Of a stretch of 64,000 bases of DNA, positions 8,582 to 17,239 are shown piece by piece (positions within the stretch are counted from its first letter, which is position 1; each line of letters begins with the position of its first letter). The stretch comes from Nitratireductor pacificus pht-3B (GTDB lineage Bacteria; Pseudomonadota; Alphaproteobacteria; Rhizobiales; Rhizobiaceae). The translations under genes were made by a program, and so were the position numbers. Below the pieces are notes generated by a model, which saw only the letters and a program-made list of their open reading frames with translations, was not told the DNA's origin and ran no database searches. The stretch covers positions 1 to 64,000 of the forward strand of contig NZ_AMRM01000007.1 in assembly GCF_000300335.1 (NCBI RefSeq), given 5' to 3'.

Positions 8582-9388
8582 TCAGCCGGCGCCGAGCCGC
8601 GCGGCCTGGCGCCGGCGGGCGAACTCGTAGGCGACGGCGCCGGCGATGGTGATGACGATCATGATCAGCGCCAGCGCGTTGACCGCCGGCGTCAGACCGG
8701 TGCGTACCTTGGTGGCGATGTAGACGGTCAGCGGCGTGTCGAAGCCGCGCACGAAGAGCGTCGTGTTGTAGTTCTCGATGGATTGCAGCACGGCCAGGAA
8801 GCCGGCGGCGATCAGCGCCGGTTTCAGGAATGGCAGCAGGACGCGGCGGAAGACCATGAATTTCGACGCGCCGAGACCGAGCGCCGCCTCCTCCTGCGTC
8901 GGGTCGAAGCGCTGCAGGCGGGCCGTCACCATCAGCATGACGTAGCAGATGATGAAGCTCGCCTGGGCGATGACGATCAGCATGACGCCGCCGCCGATGC
9001 CGAGCTGGCGCCACAGCACCAGCGTCGCGATGCCGATGACGACGCCCGGCGTCAGCAACGGCGAGACCATCACGGCGTAGAGGAAGCTGCGGGCGCGCGA
9101 ATGCAGGCTGGTCAGCACCAGCGCCGCGGCCGTGCCGATCGGCAGCGCCACGACGACGACGCAGAAGGCGACGACGACCGACGTCCACAGCGATTGCCAC
9201 ATGCCGGTGTCGGTCGATAGTTCCTGGAACCACTTCAGCGTCGTCCCCTGCCACGGGGTGACGGTCGGGAAGCGGCTGGTGTTGAAGGTGGCGATGCCCA
9301 TGATGGCGAGCGGGGCGAAGAGGTAGACGAAGAACGCCGCCATGTAGAAGCCGAACAGGGCGCGCGCGATGCGGTCGGCGGCGCTCAT
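8582..9388 (-). CDS. Pot-type ABC transporter permease (PotC family)
   Basis: Inner-membrane permease of 268 residues with six predicted helices and the coupling loop EEAALGLGASKFMVFRRVLLP. The segment TSRFPTVTPWQGTTLKWFQEL after helix 1 is split-domain typical of PotC-like subunits of polyamine/opine-type (family 1) importers. It is the distal gene of a four-gene set: binding protein, ATPase, PotB-type permease, PotC-type permease. A 160-bp gap with a strong GC-rich hairpin separates it from the PotB-type gene. Confidence 0.9.
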   Translation of the reverse strand: MSAADRIARALFGFYMAAFFVYLFAPLAIMGIATFNTSRFPTVTPWQGTTLKWFQELSTDTGMWQSLWTSVVVAFCVVVVALPIGTAAALVLTSLHSRARSFLYAVMVSPLLTPGVVIGIATLVLWRQLGIGGGVMLIVIAQASFIICYVMLMVTARLQRFDPTQEEAALGLGASKFMVFRRVLLPFLKPALIAAGFLAVLQSIENYNTTLFVRGFDTPLTVYIATKVRTGLTPAVNALALIMIVITIAGAVAYEFARRRQAARLGAG

Positions 9389-9487
9389 GATCTGGGCCTC
9401 GGGGTTGGGGGGAAAGCTCCACGCCGCCCCTCACCTTCGTTCCTGCAAACGGAGGCGGGAAGGGGGTCGTGCATCAATGAAAGCGTT

Positions 9488-9514
9488 CCTCTCCCCCGCG
9501 ATGCGGGGGAGAGG
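9488..9514. repeat. GC-rich hairpin between permease genes
   Basis: A 12-bp perfect inverted repeat, CCTCTCCCCCGC-GAT-GCGGGGGAGAGG, lies in the 160-bp gap between the two permease genes. The CTCTCCCC/GGGGAGAG core resembles the element at 11521-11640 in the next gap of the same operon. There is no T-tract, so it is more likely a repeated intergenic palindrome than a terminator. Confidence 0.65.
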
Positions 9515-9548
9515 AAGGGAGCCTTGCGGTCCGGGTGGCGCTGCGTCC

Positions 9549-10430
9549 TCACTTCGCCACCTCCGTCAGGCTGACGCGGGCGAGGCGAAGGGTGACGAGC
9601 ACGACGGCGAGGCAGAGCACCAGGAGCACCAGCGCATAGGCAGCGCCGCGGTTCCAGTCGCCGCCCTCGAAGAACCAGTTGTAGATGATCTCGGTGAACC
9701 AGCGGCTGCCCGGCGCGCCGAGCAGGGCGGGCGCCACATAGCTGCCGGCGGCGAGCATGAAGGTGAAGACGCAGCCGGTGGCGATGCCGGCCTTGGCGTG
9801 CGGGATGACCACGCGCCAGTGAATGCGCCAGGTGGACGCGCCGAGATCCCGCGCCGCCTCGATCTGCGACTTGTCGAGGGATTCGATCGAATTGTAGATC
9901 GGGAACAGCATGAACAGGATGTAGGCATAGGCCATGCCGGCCAGAACGCCGCCGTCGCCATACCAGCGCACCGGCTCGTCGATGATGCCGAGCGACAGCA
10001 GGAAGGCGTTGAGCGGCCCCCGGAAGGCAAGCAGGATGTACCAGGCGAGCGTGCGCAGCACCTCGTTGATCCAGAAGGGGATGGTCAGGCCGAGCAGCAC
10101 CACCGCCGCCTGATTCGGCGTCGCGTGCTGCGCCAGCCAGAAGGCGAGCGGATAGCAGACCAGGAAAGTGACCAGCGCGACCAGCGCGCTGGCCCAGACG
10201 GTCTTGAAGAAGATCGCCCGGTGCACGCCCTCATTGGCGAGGTAGAGGATGTTGTCGAGCGAATAGACGTCGCTCGGCCCGCCGATCTGCGAGGGCGGCA
10301 GGTTCGGCCTGAGCGCGTAGTCGATCATCATGACGTTCGGCGCCAGCACCATGCCGGCGAGCCACGCGCCGACCAGCGCCAGGAACAGCGTGCCGAGGCC
10401 GCCGCCGAACCGCCTGTAGAGCTCAGCCAT
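9549..10430 (-). CDS. Pot-type ABC transporter permease (PotB family)
   Basis: Permease of 293 residues from MAELYRRFGGGLG. It has six membrane segments, a long periplasmic stretch after helix 1 ending in FFKTVWASALVALVTFLVCYPLAFWLA (shown only as key region), and the coupling loop IEAARDLGASTWRIHWRVVIP. I chose ATG 10430, which overlaps the last 8 nt of the upstream ATPase gene; the longer frame to 10625 runs antisense-style inside that gene and is not credible as an N-terminus. It forms the channel with the PotC-type protein. Confidence 0.9.
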   Translation of the reverse strand: MAELYRRFGGGLGTLFLALVGAWLAGMVLAPNVMMIDYALRPNLPPSQIGGPSDVYSLDNILYLANEGVHRAIFFKTVWASALVALVTFLVCYPLAFWLAQHATPNQAAVVLLGLTIPFWINEVLRTLAWYILLAFRGPLNAFLLSLGIIDEPVRWYGDGGVLAGMAYAYILFMLFPIYNSIESLDKSQIEAARDLGASTWRIHWRVVIPHAKAGIATGCVFTFMLAAGSYVAPALLGAPGSRWFTEIIYNWFFEGGDWNRGAAYALVLLVLCLAVVLVTLRLARVSLTEVAK

Positions 10431-11487
10431 CGGGCAGCACCACGGCGTTCGCCCGGTCGAAGCCGAACCGCGCCCGCGCGCCGATGGCCGGGGCGGCGGC
10501 AAGGTCGGTGCTGGCGATGGAGGCGATGAGCCGCTTGCCGTCGTCGGTGGCGCCGTGCGCCAGCGCGAACGCGCCCTCGAAATCGATCCGCTCGATGGTG
10601 GCCGACAGGGCGTTCTCCGCCGCATTGCCGGGTTTCAGCGCCTCGGGCCGCACATAGAGCTTCGCCTTGCCGGCGGCAAGGGCGCTGCCGGCGCGCGCGG
10701 TCAGCGTCCCGTGCGGGCTGTCGACCGTGGCGATGCCCGCCTCGATGCGCTTCACCGTGCAGGGAATGGCATTGGTCTCGCCGACGAAGCCGGCGACGAA
10801 GGGCGTTGCGGGATTGTCGTAGAGTTCGCGCGGCGCGCCCACCTGCTGCACCACGCCGGCGCTCATCACGGCGACACGGTCGGACATGGCGAGCGCCTCC
10901 GACTGGTCGTGCGTGATGTAGATGAAGGTGACGCCGGTGCGCTTCTGCAGGGAGCGCAGCTCGGCGCGCATGTGCTGGCGCAGCTTGAGGTCAAGCGCCG
11001 AGAGCGGTTCGTCGAGCAGCAGCACCTGCGGTTCGACGGCGAGCGCGCGGGCAATCGCGACGCGCTGGCGCTGGCCGCCGGAGAGTTCGCCCGGCATGCG
11101 GTCGCCGAACCCTTCGAGCGCGATCAGCCTGAGCAGTTCGTCGGCCTTCCTGCGGCGTTCCGCCTTGGCGACGCCGCGCGCTTCCAGCCCGAAGGCGATG
11201 TTCTCCCAGACGGGCATCAGCGGAAAGAGCGCCAGCGACTGGAAGATCATCGCGGTCGGGCGCTGGTTGGGACCGAGCGCGGCCATGTCCTTGCCGCCGA
11301 TCAGGATCCGGCCTTCCGTCGGATGCAGGAAACCGGCGATGACCCTGAGCAGCGTGGTCTTGCCGCAGCCCGACGGGCCGAGGATGGAGAAGAACTCGCC
11401 GCCCTCGACGTTGAAGGAAACATCGTCGACGGCGCGGGTCGCGCCGAACGTCACGCCGACCTGATGCAGTTCTACGGAATGCGACAT
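10423..11487 (-). CDS. Pot-type ABC transporter ATP-binding protein (PotA family)
   Basis: ATPase of 354 residues. Walker A GPSGCGKTT is at residues 37-45, the signature LSGGQRQRVAIARAL near residue 138, and Walker B with LLLDEPLSALDLKLR follows. The C-terminal 80 residues form a TOBE-like regulatory domain, as in PotA and other family-1 ATPases. It energises import by the two downstream permeases; the last 8 nt overlap the PotB-type start. The upstream gap to the binding-protein gene holds a 120-bp palindromic element. Substrate is polyamine-like by family resemblance only. Confidence 0.92.
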   Translation of the reverse strand: MSHSVELHQVGVTFGATRAVDDVSFNVEGGEFFSILGPSGCGKTTLLRVIAGFLHPTEGRILIGGKDMAALGPNQRPTAMIFQSLALFPLMPVWENIAFGLEARGVAKAERRRKADELLRLIALEGFGDRMPGELSGGQRQRVAIARALAVEPQVLLLDEPLSALDLKLRQHMRAELRSLQKRTGVTFIYITHDQSEALAMSDRVAVMSAGVVQQVGAPRELYDNPATPFVAGFVGETNAIPCTVKRIEAGIATVDSPHGTLTARAGSALAAGKAKLYVRPEALKPGNAAENALSATIERIDFEGAFALAHGATDDGKRLIASIASTDLAAAPAIGARARFGFDRANAVVLPDG

Positions 11488-11520
11488 GGTCCCCCGAGTC
11501 TGCTGTTGCTGGCTGCCTGC

Positions 11521-11640
11521 GCTCGCCCCTCACCCTTACCCTCTCCCCGTGAACGGGGAGAGGGGGGCTTCCACGTTGCGGTCATCTTCCTTCTGCCCGC
11601 GGGCGGGGAGAAGGTGCCGGCAGGCGGATGAGGGGCGAGC
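11521..11640. repeat. Palindromic intergenic element with 12-bp terminal inverted repeats
   Basis: The ends GCTCGCCCCTCA (11521-11532) and TGAGGGGCGAGC (11629-11640) are perfect inverted repeats. Inside, CCCTCTCCCCG-TGAA-CGGGGAGAGGG forms an 11-bp hairpin (11539-11564). It fills the gap between the binding-protein gene and the ATPase gene of the Pot-type operon. Confidence 0.75.
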
Positions 11641-11670
11641 GCGACGCCCGTCGCCTTGTTCCCGCCAGCC

Positions 11671-12795
11671 TCAGGCCGACAGGAAGCGGTCCTGGTACTC
11701 GTTGCGCTTGGAGACGAACCAGCTTTCCTGGATCGGCCACCACCACAACTTGTCCAGCGCGTCGCCCGGATAGGCGGCGGCGAAGAAGGCCTTGGCCTGG
11801 TCCGAGGTCATCTCGGCGGCGCCGACGGCGGTCGAGTTGATCGACGTGGCGTCGGAATACATGGCGCCCGCCTCCGGCGTCAGGAACCAGTTGATGAAGG
11901 CATAGGCCTGATCGAGGTTTTCCGCCCCCTTCGGGATCGCCACGCCTTCCATCCAGGCGAGCGCGCCTTCCTTCGGCGCGATGAAGCTGACCGGCAGGCC
12001 TTCCTTGCCGAGCGCTGCGGCGGTCGAGTCCCAGGTCTGGCCGATGGCGCAGCCATTGACGCGGAACGCGCCCTGCGCCTCGTTCTCGTTCGACCAGAAC
12101 TGCGCGATATTGCCCTTGCGGGCGATCGCCTCGGCCAGGATCGCGTCGTAGATCTTGACCATGTTCTCTTCCGACTTGAAGGCGTCGGCCATCGGCATGG
12201 GCAGCTTGCCCTCGGCCTCGAGCCACAGGCCGAGACCGACCAGGCCCGAATGGCCGCGCACGGTGGCCTTGCCCTGCATCTCCGGCTTCCAGATGTCGCC
12301 ATAGGATGCGGTGCCGTATTCGAGCGGCGCCTGGTCCTTGTCGAAGGAGATCGCCTCTGTGCCCCAGTCGGTCGGCACCTGGTAGCGCTTGCCGTCGATC
12401 ACGGCGCCGAGATTCTCGGAGTTCTTCCAGGCGCTCGGCAGGCACTTGTCGACGTTGACCTTGCTCTCGTCGATCGGCTGGACCAGCTCGAACTCGACAT
12501 AGTTCGGCACGCGGTCGACCGTCGGCCAGATGATGTCGAAGCCGCCGCCATTGTTGGCGCGGAGCTGGTTCAGAAGCTCGTCATTGGTGCCGTAGGGCGT
12601 GTACTTCGCCTTGATGCCGGTCGATTTCTCGAAGGCGGCCAGCATGTCGTCGTTGAGATAGCCGGCCCAGGCGAAGATGTTGACGGCACCGGACGACCCT
12701 TGCGCATAGGAGCGCGAGATGAAGGGAGCGGCGAGCGACAGTCCGGCGACGGAAGCCGCGCCCTTTATGAAATTGCGTCGTTTGATCAGTGTCAT
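11671..12795 (-). CDS. Pot-type extracellular solute-binding protein (PotD/PotF family), Tat-exported
   Basis: Periplasmic binding protein of 374 residues starting MTLIKRRNFIKGAASVAG. The RRNFIKG motif followed by a hydrophobic stretch and SYAQG indicates a twin-arginine signal peptide. The mature protein opens with VNIFAWAGYLNDDMLAAFEK, typical of the PotD/PotF spermidine-putrescine family. I chose ATG 12795, which has GGGAG 8 nt upstream, over ATG 12810. It is the first gene of the importer operon and is divergent from the RbsD/FucU gene. The natural ligand is not certain; related proteins bind polyamines, 2-aminoethylphosphonate or opines. Confidence 0.92.
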   Translation of the reverse strand: MTLIKRRNFIKGAASVAGLSLAAPFISRSYAQGSSGAVNIFAWAGYLNDDMLAAFEKSTGIKAKYTPYGTNDELLNQLRANNGGGFDIIWPTVDRVPNYVEFELVQPIDESKVNVDKCLPSAWKNSENLGAVIDGKRYQVPTDWGTEAISFDKDQAPLEYGTASYGDIWKPEMQGKATVRGHSGLVGLGLWLEAEGKLPMPMADAFKSEENMVKIYDAILAEAIARKGNIAQFWSNENEAQGAFRVNGCAIGQTWDSTAAALGKEGLPVSFIAPKEGALAWMEGVAIPKGAENLDQAYAFINWFLTPEAGAMYSDATSINSTAVGAAEMTSDQAKAFFAAAYPGDALDKLWWWPIQESWFVSKRNEYQDRFLSA

Positions 12796-12923
12796 GAAAA
12801 GCACTCCCATTGTTCCGTTGCATTGGTGATCGCAGCGGTTATTCCCGCTATGTTACAGTGCGATGAACCCGCGGCAACAAAAAAGCGTGGAGCCTGTCGG
12901 GCGCGAATTCAGGAGGAGAGTGC

Positions 12924-13394
12924 ATGCTGCGCAATCTGGACCCGCTCCTCTCACCCGACCTGCTTCATGCGCTGGCGGCGATGGGGCATGGCGACGAGAT
13001 CGTCATCGTCGATGCCAATTTTCCGGCGGAGGCGACCGCCCGGCGCCTGATCCGGCTCGACGGCCTGCCGGCTCCGCGCGTGCTGACGGCCATTCTCAGC
13101 GTTCTGCCGCTCGACACCTTCGTCAACCATCCCGCGATCAGCATGCAAATGGTCGATGATCCCGAAGGATCTCCGCCGGTGGTCGCCGAGTTCCAGAAGG
13201 TGATCGACGAGGCGGCGGACAATCCCGCCCGCATCCGGCCGCTCGAGCGCTTTGCCTTTTACGAGCGGGCGCGCAACGCGTTCGCCGTGGTGCAGACCGG
13301 CGAGCGCCGCTTCTACGGCAACCTCATCCTCAAGAAGGGTGTCGTCCCGCCCGAGGAGAAAACGCCGGCCGCTCAGCGGCGGCGCAGGAGATAG
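12924..13394 (+). CDS. RbsD/FucU family sugar mutarotase-like protein
   Basis: The protein has 156 residues and matches the RbsD/FucU fold: LSPDLLHALAAMGHGDEIVI followed by DANFPAE, where the GHGDE and DANFP blocks line the sugar pocket. Family members interconvert alpha and beta anomers of fucose or ribose in the cytosol. The ATG follows AGGAGGAG closely. It is divergent from the Pot-type operon across 128 bp and its 3' end overlaps that of convergent cobF by 22 bp. No sugar-catabolic neighbour is present, so the sugar is unknown. Confidence 0.85.
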   Translation: MLRNLDPLLSPDLLHALAAMGHGDEIVIVDANFPAEATARRLIRLDGLPAPRVLTAILSVLPLDTFVNHPAISMQMVDDPEGSPPVVAEFQKVIDEAADNPARIRPLERFAFYERARNAFAVVQTGERRFYGNLILKKGVVPPEEKTPAAQRRRRR

Positions 13395-14131
13395 GTGTCC
13401 ATCAGCCAGCCCTTGCGGCTGCGGGCCTCGCGCCGCGCCTCGACGATGGCCGCGGCGACCTCCTTCAGGCGGCCGGCGATGGCGATCTCGTCCTCCGTGC
13501 CGAGATAGGCGCCCCAGTAGATGTCGAACGCGTCGCCCGGCAGGGTTTCGAAGGCGCAGTTGCCGTCGAGCATGACGAGCAGCGTGTCGGCGTTCGGCGG
13601 GAAGCCTTCGGCGCGCAGGCGGCGGCCGGTGGTGATCTGGATCGCCCCGCCGATCGTGTTGATCGGCATCCGGTGGCTTGCCGCCAGCGCCTGCAGGCTG
13701 GTGATGCCGGGCACCACCTCGAGCGCGAAGGCCGCGTCCGTCTCCACCCGCAGGCGCTCGATGATGCGCAGCGTGCTGTCATAGAGCGACGGGTCGCCCC
13801 AGACGAGGAAGGCGGCGTGGCCGTCCGCGCCGATGTGCTCGGAAAGCAGGTCCGCATAGAGCCGCGCGATGGCCGCATGCCAGTCGTCCACGCCGTCGCG
13901 ATAGGACGGATTGCCGGCGTCGCGCACCGGCAGGTCGAACGTGACGATGCGCGTCTCAGGATTGTCGAGGAACCGTTCGCAGATGGCGCGGCGCAGATCG
14001 GCGAGGTCTTCCTTGGCCTCGCCCTTGCGCGGGATGAGGACAATCTCCGCGCGGTTCAGCGCCTTGATGCCCTGCACCGTCATGTGCTCGGGATTGCCCG
14101 TGCCGATGCCGATGACCGAAAGCGTCCGCAC
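13373..14131 (-). CDS. cobF: CobF, precorrin-6A synthase (deacetylating)
   Basis: CobF methylates precorrin-5 at C-1 with loss of the acetyl group in aerobic cobalamin synthesis. The 252-residue product has the tetrapyrrole methylase fold: SVIGIGTGNPEHMTVQGI at the N-terminus, FLVWGDPSLYDST (SAM loop) and LEVVPGITSLQALAASH. The start is GTG 14131 with GGAGGG about 9 nt upstream; there is no suitable ATG, and the longer open frame overlaps cobT. It is the last gene of the minus-strand cob cluster and converges with the RbsD/FucU gene. Confidence 0.92.
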   Translation of the reverse strand: MRTLSVIGIGTGNPEHMTVQGIKALNRAEIVLIPRKGEAKEDLADLRRAICERFLDNPETRIVTFDLPVRDAGNPSYRDGVDDWHAAIARLYADLLSEHIGADGHAAFLVWGDPSLYDSTLRIIERLRVETDAAFALEVVPGITSLQALAASHRMPINTIGGAIQITTGRRLRAEGFPPNADTLLVMLDGNCAFETLPGDAFDIYWGAYLGTEDEIAIAGRLKEVAAAIVEARREARSRKGWLMDTYLLRRR

Positions 14132-14135
14132 CAGC

Positions 14136-15149
14136 CTATCCCTCCGAAACGCCGGCCTCGGCGAAGGTCGCCATGCCGTTGTGGCAGGCGAGCGCGCCGC
14201 GCAGCACGTTGATCGCCAGGCACGCGCCCGAGGCTTCGCCGAGCCGCATGCCGAGGTCGAGCAGAGGCGCGAGGCCGAGCGCCGCGAGCAGCTTGCGGTG
14301 GCCGGGTTCGGCCGAGACATGGCCTGCGATGGCATGCGCCAGCCCCGCCCCGTTCAGCCGGGCGAGCGGCGCGACGGCGGCCCCGCAGACGAAACCGTCG
14401 AGCAGGACCGGGATGCGCCTTTGCCGCGCGGCGAGCGCCGCGCCGAACATCGCCGCCAGCTCGCGTCCGCCGAGACAGCGCAGCACGGCCAGCGGATCGG
14501 CAAGCACGTCCGCGTGGCGGGCGAGCGCCATGTCGACCGCCTCGGCCTTGCGGGCGAGGCCGGCATCATCGACGCCGGTGCCGCGCCCGGCCCAGTCGGC
14601 GCCCTGCCCGCCGAACAGGCCCGCCGCGACCGCCGCCGCCGCCGTGGTGTTGCCGATCCCCATCTCGCCGAGCGCGACGAGATCGGCGTCGGCCGGCACG
14701 GCGTCATGGCCGGCCCGCACGGCGGCGAGGAAGGCGGTCTCGTCCATCGCCGGCGCCTGGGTGAAATCCTCCGTCGGGTGGTCGATGTCGAGCGGCGTCA
14801 CGGTCAACGTCGCGCCGGCCTGCCGGGCGAGTTGATTGATCGCCGCGCCGCCGGCGGCGAAGTTCGCCACCATCTGCGCTGTCACCTCCGCCGGAAAGGC
14901 CGACACGCCGCGCGCGGTGACGCCATGCGCCCCGGCGAAGACCAGCACATGGACACGGTCCAGCTCGGGCAGGGCGCGGCGCTGCCAGCCGGCCAGCAGG
15001 ACGGCCGCGTCCTCCAGCCGGCCGAGGCTGCCCGGCGGCTTGGTGAGCACCGCCTGGCGTGCAGTGGCGGCGCGGGCGGCGTCCGTGTCGCCATCGGGCA
15101 GGGCGCGGCAGGCGGCGCGCAGGTCTTCGACGGTGGAGAAAGCGGTCAT
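14136..15149 (-). CDS. cobT: CobT (CobU in P. denitrificans), nicotinate-nucleotide--dimethylbenzimidazole phosphoribosyltransferase
   Basis: This enzyme makes alpha-ribazole 5'-phosphate from dimethylbenzimidazole and nicotinate mononucleotide, the lower-ligand branch of B12 synthesis. Evidence: length 337, KPPGSLGRLED near residue 37, VLVFAGAHGVTARGVSAFP, GEMGIGNTTAAAA and the late GMRLGEASGA block with the catalytic Glu region. The ATG at 15149 is in a good context. It lies 11 nt downstream of cobS and 4 nt before cobF. It is not the chelatase subunit also called CobT. Confidence 0.95.
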   Translation of the reverse strand: MTAFSTVEDLRAACRALPDGDTDAARAATARQAVLTKPPGSLGRLEDAAVLLAGWQRRALPELDRVHVLVFAGAHGVTARGVSAFPAEVTAQMVANFAAGGAAINQLARQAGATLTVTPLDIDHPTEDFTQAPAMDETAFLAAVRAGHDAVPADADLVALGEMGIGNTTAAAAVAAGLFGGQGADWAGRGTGVDDAGLARKAEAVDMALARHADVLADPLAVLRCLGGRELAAMFGAALAARQRRIPVLLDGFVCGAAVAPLARLNGAGLAHAIAGHVSAEPGHRKLLAALGLAPLLDLGMRLGEASGACLAINVLRGALACHNGMATFAEAGVSEG

Positions 15150-15160
15150 GGAGCGGTCCT

Positions 15161-15922
15161 TCAGGTGAGATGGAGTGTGGCGGCGACGAGGACCAGCGCC
15201 TCGGCCCCCTGCTGCAGCGCGCCGAGCACGTCGCCGGTCTGGCCGCCGATCTGCCGCGCGGCGAGACGCCTGACGAGGAAGAGGGCGATCGCCAGCAGGG
15301 GCGCGGCGACGAGAAACAGGCCGGGTCCGGCGGCAAGCAGGACGAAGCCGCCGATCAGCAGAGCCGTGACGACAGCCATGCCGCCCGGTCTGCCCGCGCC
15401 CGCCGAGACCCCATCGGCGCGTGCCGGCGGCAGGAGGCGCATCAGCGCCGGCATCAGCGCGCGCGAGGTGGCGTGGGCTGCGAGAAGGGCGGGAAAGGCG
15501 GCCCAGCCGAGCGTGGCGAGCGCCGACCAGCGCAGCAGCAAGGACAGCCCCAGCGCCGCCACGCCATAGGCGCCGATGCGGCTGTCCTTCATGATGGCGA
15601 GCTTGCGCTCGCGGGTCGTTCCGCCTCCGAAACCATCGGCGACATCGGCCAGCCCGTCCTCATGCAGCGCGCCGGTGACGAGCAGCGTGGCGGCGAGCGT
15701 CAGCGCCGCGGCGACCGTCGCCGGCAGGCTGAGCGCCAGCGCTGCCAGCATCGCCGCGCCGCCGATGAAGCCGACCAGAAGGCCGGCGACGGGTGCTGCC
15801 CATTGCGCTTCGGCGAAGCCGCGCGCCGGCATGGCGAAGGCCGGCAGTGGCAGCCGCGTGTAGAAGCCGATGCAGGCGGCGATGTCGCGAAGCGGCGAGA
15901 GGGCCGGGCGTGGTTCGCTCAT
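15161..15922 (-). CDS. cobS: CobS (CobV in P. denitrificans), adenosylcobinamide-GDP ribazoletransferase
   Basis: An integral membrane enzyme of 253 residues that joins alpha-ribazole (phosphate) to adenosylcobinamide-GDP in the last assembly step. The N-terminal FYTRLPLPA and the loop HEDGLADVADGFGGG with metal-binding Asp residues are family hallmarks, and KDSRIGAYGVAALGLSLLLR follows. Several Ala/Leu-rich helices span the membrane. It sits between cobB and cobT, with only 3 nt to cobB. It should not be confused with the chelatase subunit CobS. Confidence 0.94.
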   Translation of the reverse strand: MSEPRPALSPLRDIAACIGFYTRLPLPAFAMPARGFAEAQWAAPVAGLLVGFIGGAAMLAALALSLPATVAAALTLAATLLVTGALHEDGLADVADGFGGGTTRERKLAIMKDSRIGAYGVAALGLSLLLRWSALATLGWAAFPALLAAHATSRALMPALMRLLPPARADGVSAGAGRPGGMAVVTALLIGGFVLLAAGPGLFLVAAPLLAIALFLVRRLAARQIGGQTGDVLGALQQGAEALVLVAATLHLT

Positions 15923-15925
15923 GCC

Positions 15926-17239
15926 CTATCCCCGTGCGATCGCGTGGAAATAGGTGCCGGTCACCCGGCCGCGCCGTGCGCCCGAGGGGCCGAGCGCGCG
16001 GCCCTGGCCGTCCGCCAGTTCGGCGAGCGGCGCGTCGGCGCCGGGGTCGACCAGCCGCGAATAGTGGAACTCGTGGCCGCGTATGGTCGCGCCGGCTGCG
16101 CCGATGGGGCAGTCGGCCAGCAGGCGCGCCTGCCGGTAGCCGAGATTCATCTTGCGCTTCGCGTAGCTCGTGACATGACCGAGCAGGCCGAGCATGGGAT
16201 GGGTCACGCCGTCGGCATCTTCCAGAGCCTGGCCGAGCACCATGAACCCGCCGCACTCGCCATGCACGGGGCGGGTCTCGGCGAAGGCCTGCATGCCGGC
16301 GCGGAAGGTCCCGGCGGCGGCGAGCGTTGCCGCGTGCAGCTCGGGATAGCCGCCGGGGAGCCAGCAGGCATCGGCGGACGCGTCCGGCGCCTCGTCGGCG
16401 AGCGGCGAGAAGGGCAGAAGCTCGGCGCCGGCCGCGCGCCAATGCGCCGCCACATGCGGGTAGACGAAGCTGAAGGCGCGGTCGCGGGCGATGGCGATGC
16501 GCTGGCCGGGCGGCGGCAGCATCTGCTGTGTCGTTCCCGGGGCAATCGCCAATGGTTGCGCCGCGTCGATCACCGCGTCGAGGTCGATCGATTTCTCCAT
16601 CACGTCGGCGAGGCGTTCGATGAAGGCTTCGAGCGCATCGTGCTCGCTGGCCTGCACCAGTCCCAGATGGCGCTCGGGAAGCGCCATGTCCGGATTGCGG
16701 TGCACCGCGCCCAGCACCCTGATGCCGGCGGCCTCGATGGCCTGGCGCGCCATGGTCTCGTGCCGCTCGCTCGCCACCTGGTTGAGCACCACGCCGGCGA
16801 TCGGCACGCGCGCATCGTAGGTGACGAAGCCCGTGGCGAGCGCCGCGGCCGTCTGCGACTGGCCGGAGACGTCGAGGATGACAAGGCACGGCACGCCGTA
16901 AAGGCGCGCGATATCGGCCGCAGCCCCGGATCGTCCCGGTTCCGAAACGATACCGTCGAACAGGCCCATGGCGCTTTCGATGAGCAGCATGTCGGCACCC
17001 GCCGCCTGCTTCCCGGCCAGATGCGCCAGCAGGTCGGGATGCATCGCCCAGCTGTCGAGATTGACGCCCGGATGGCCGGTGGCGGCGGTGTGGAAACCGG
17101 GGTCGATATAGTCGGGACCCGACTTGGCGCCATGGACGGCAAGCCCGCGCCGCTTCAGCGCGCGCATCAGGCCGATGGTGACGCTGGTCTTGCCGGAGCC
17201 GGAGCGCGCCGCGCCGATGATGAGCGCACGGGCGGTCAC
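15926..17239 (-). CDS. cobB: CobB, hydrogenobyrinic acid a,c-diamide synthase
   Basis: CobB amidates the a and c side chains of hydrogenobyrinate using glutamine and ATP. The 437-residue protein has an N-terminal P-loop-like segment ARSGSGKTSVTIGLM, the dethiobiotin synthetase-like KSGPDYIDPGFH, and a C-terminal class-I glutaminase domain with the nucleophile in GECGGFMVLG and the His in HEFHYSRL. The start is GTG 17239, which overlaps the cobA stop as GTGA and has GGGAG 8 nt upstream; a longer open frame to 17914 lies wholly inside cobA. It is translationally coupled to cobA. Confidence 0.94.
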   Translation of the reverse strand: MTARALIIGAARSGSGKTSVTIGLMRALKRRGLAVHGAKSGPDYIDPGFHTAATGHPGVNLDSWAMHPDLLAHLAGKQAAGADMLLIESAMGLFDGIVSEPGRSGAAADIARLYGVPCLVILDVSGQSQTAAALATGFVTYDARVPIAGVVLNQVASERHETMARQAIEAAGIRVLGAVHRNPDMALPERHLGLVQASEHDALEAFIERLADVMEKSIDLDAVIDAAQPLAIAPGTTQQMLPPPGQRIAIARDRAFSFVYPHVAAHWRAAGAELLPFSPLADEAPDASADACWLPGGYPELHAATLAAAGTFRAGMQAFAETRPVHGECGGFMVLGQALEDADGVTHPMLGLLGHVTSYAKRKMNLGYRQARLLADCPIGAAGATIRGHEFHYSRLVDPGADAPLAELADGQGRALGPSGARRGRVTGTYFHAIARG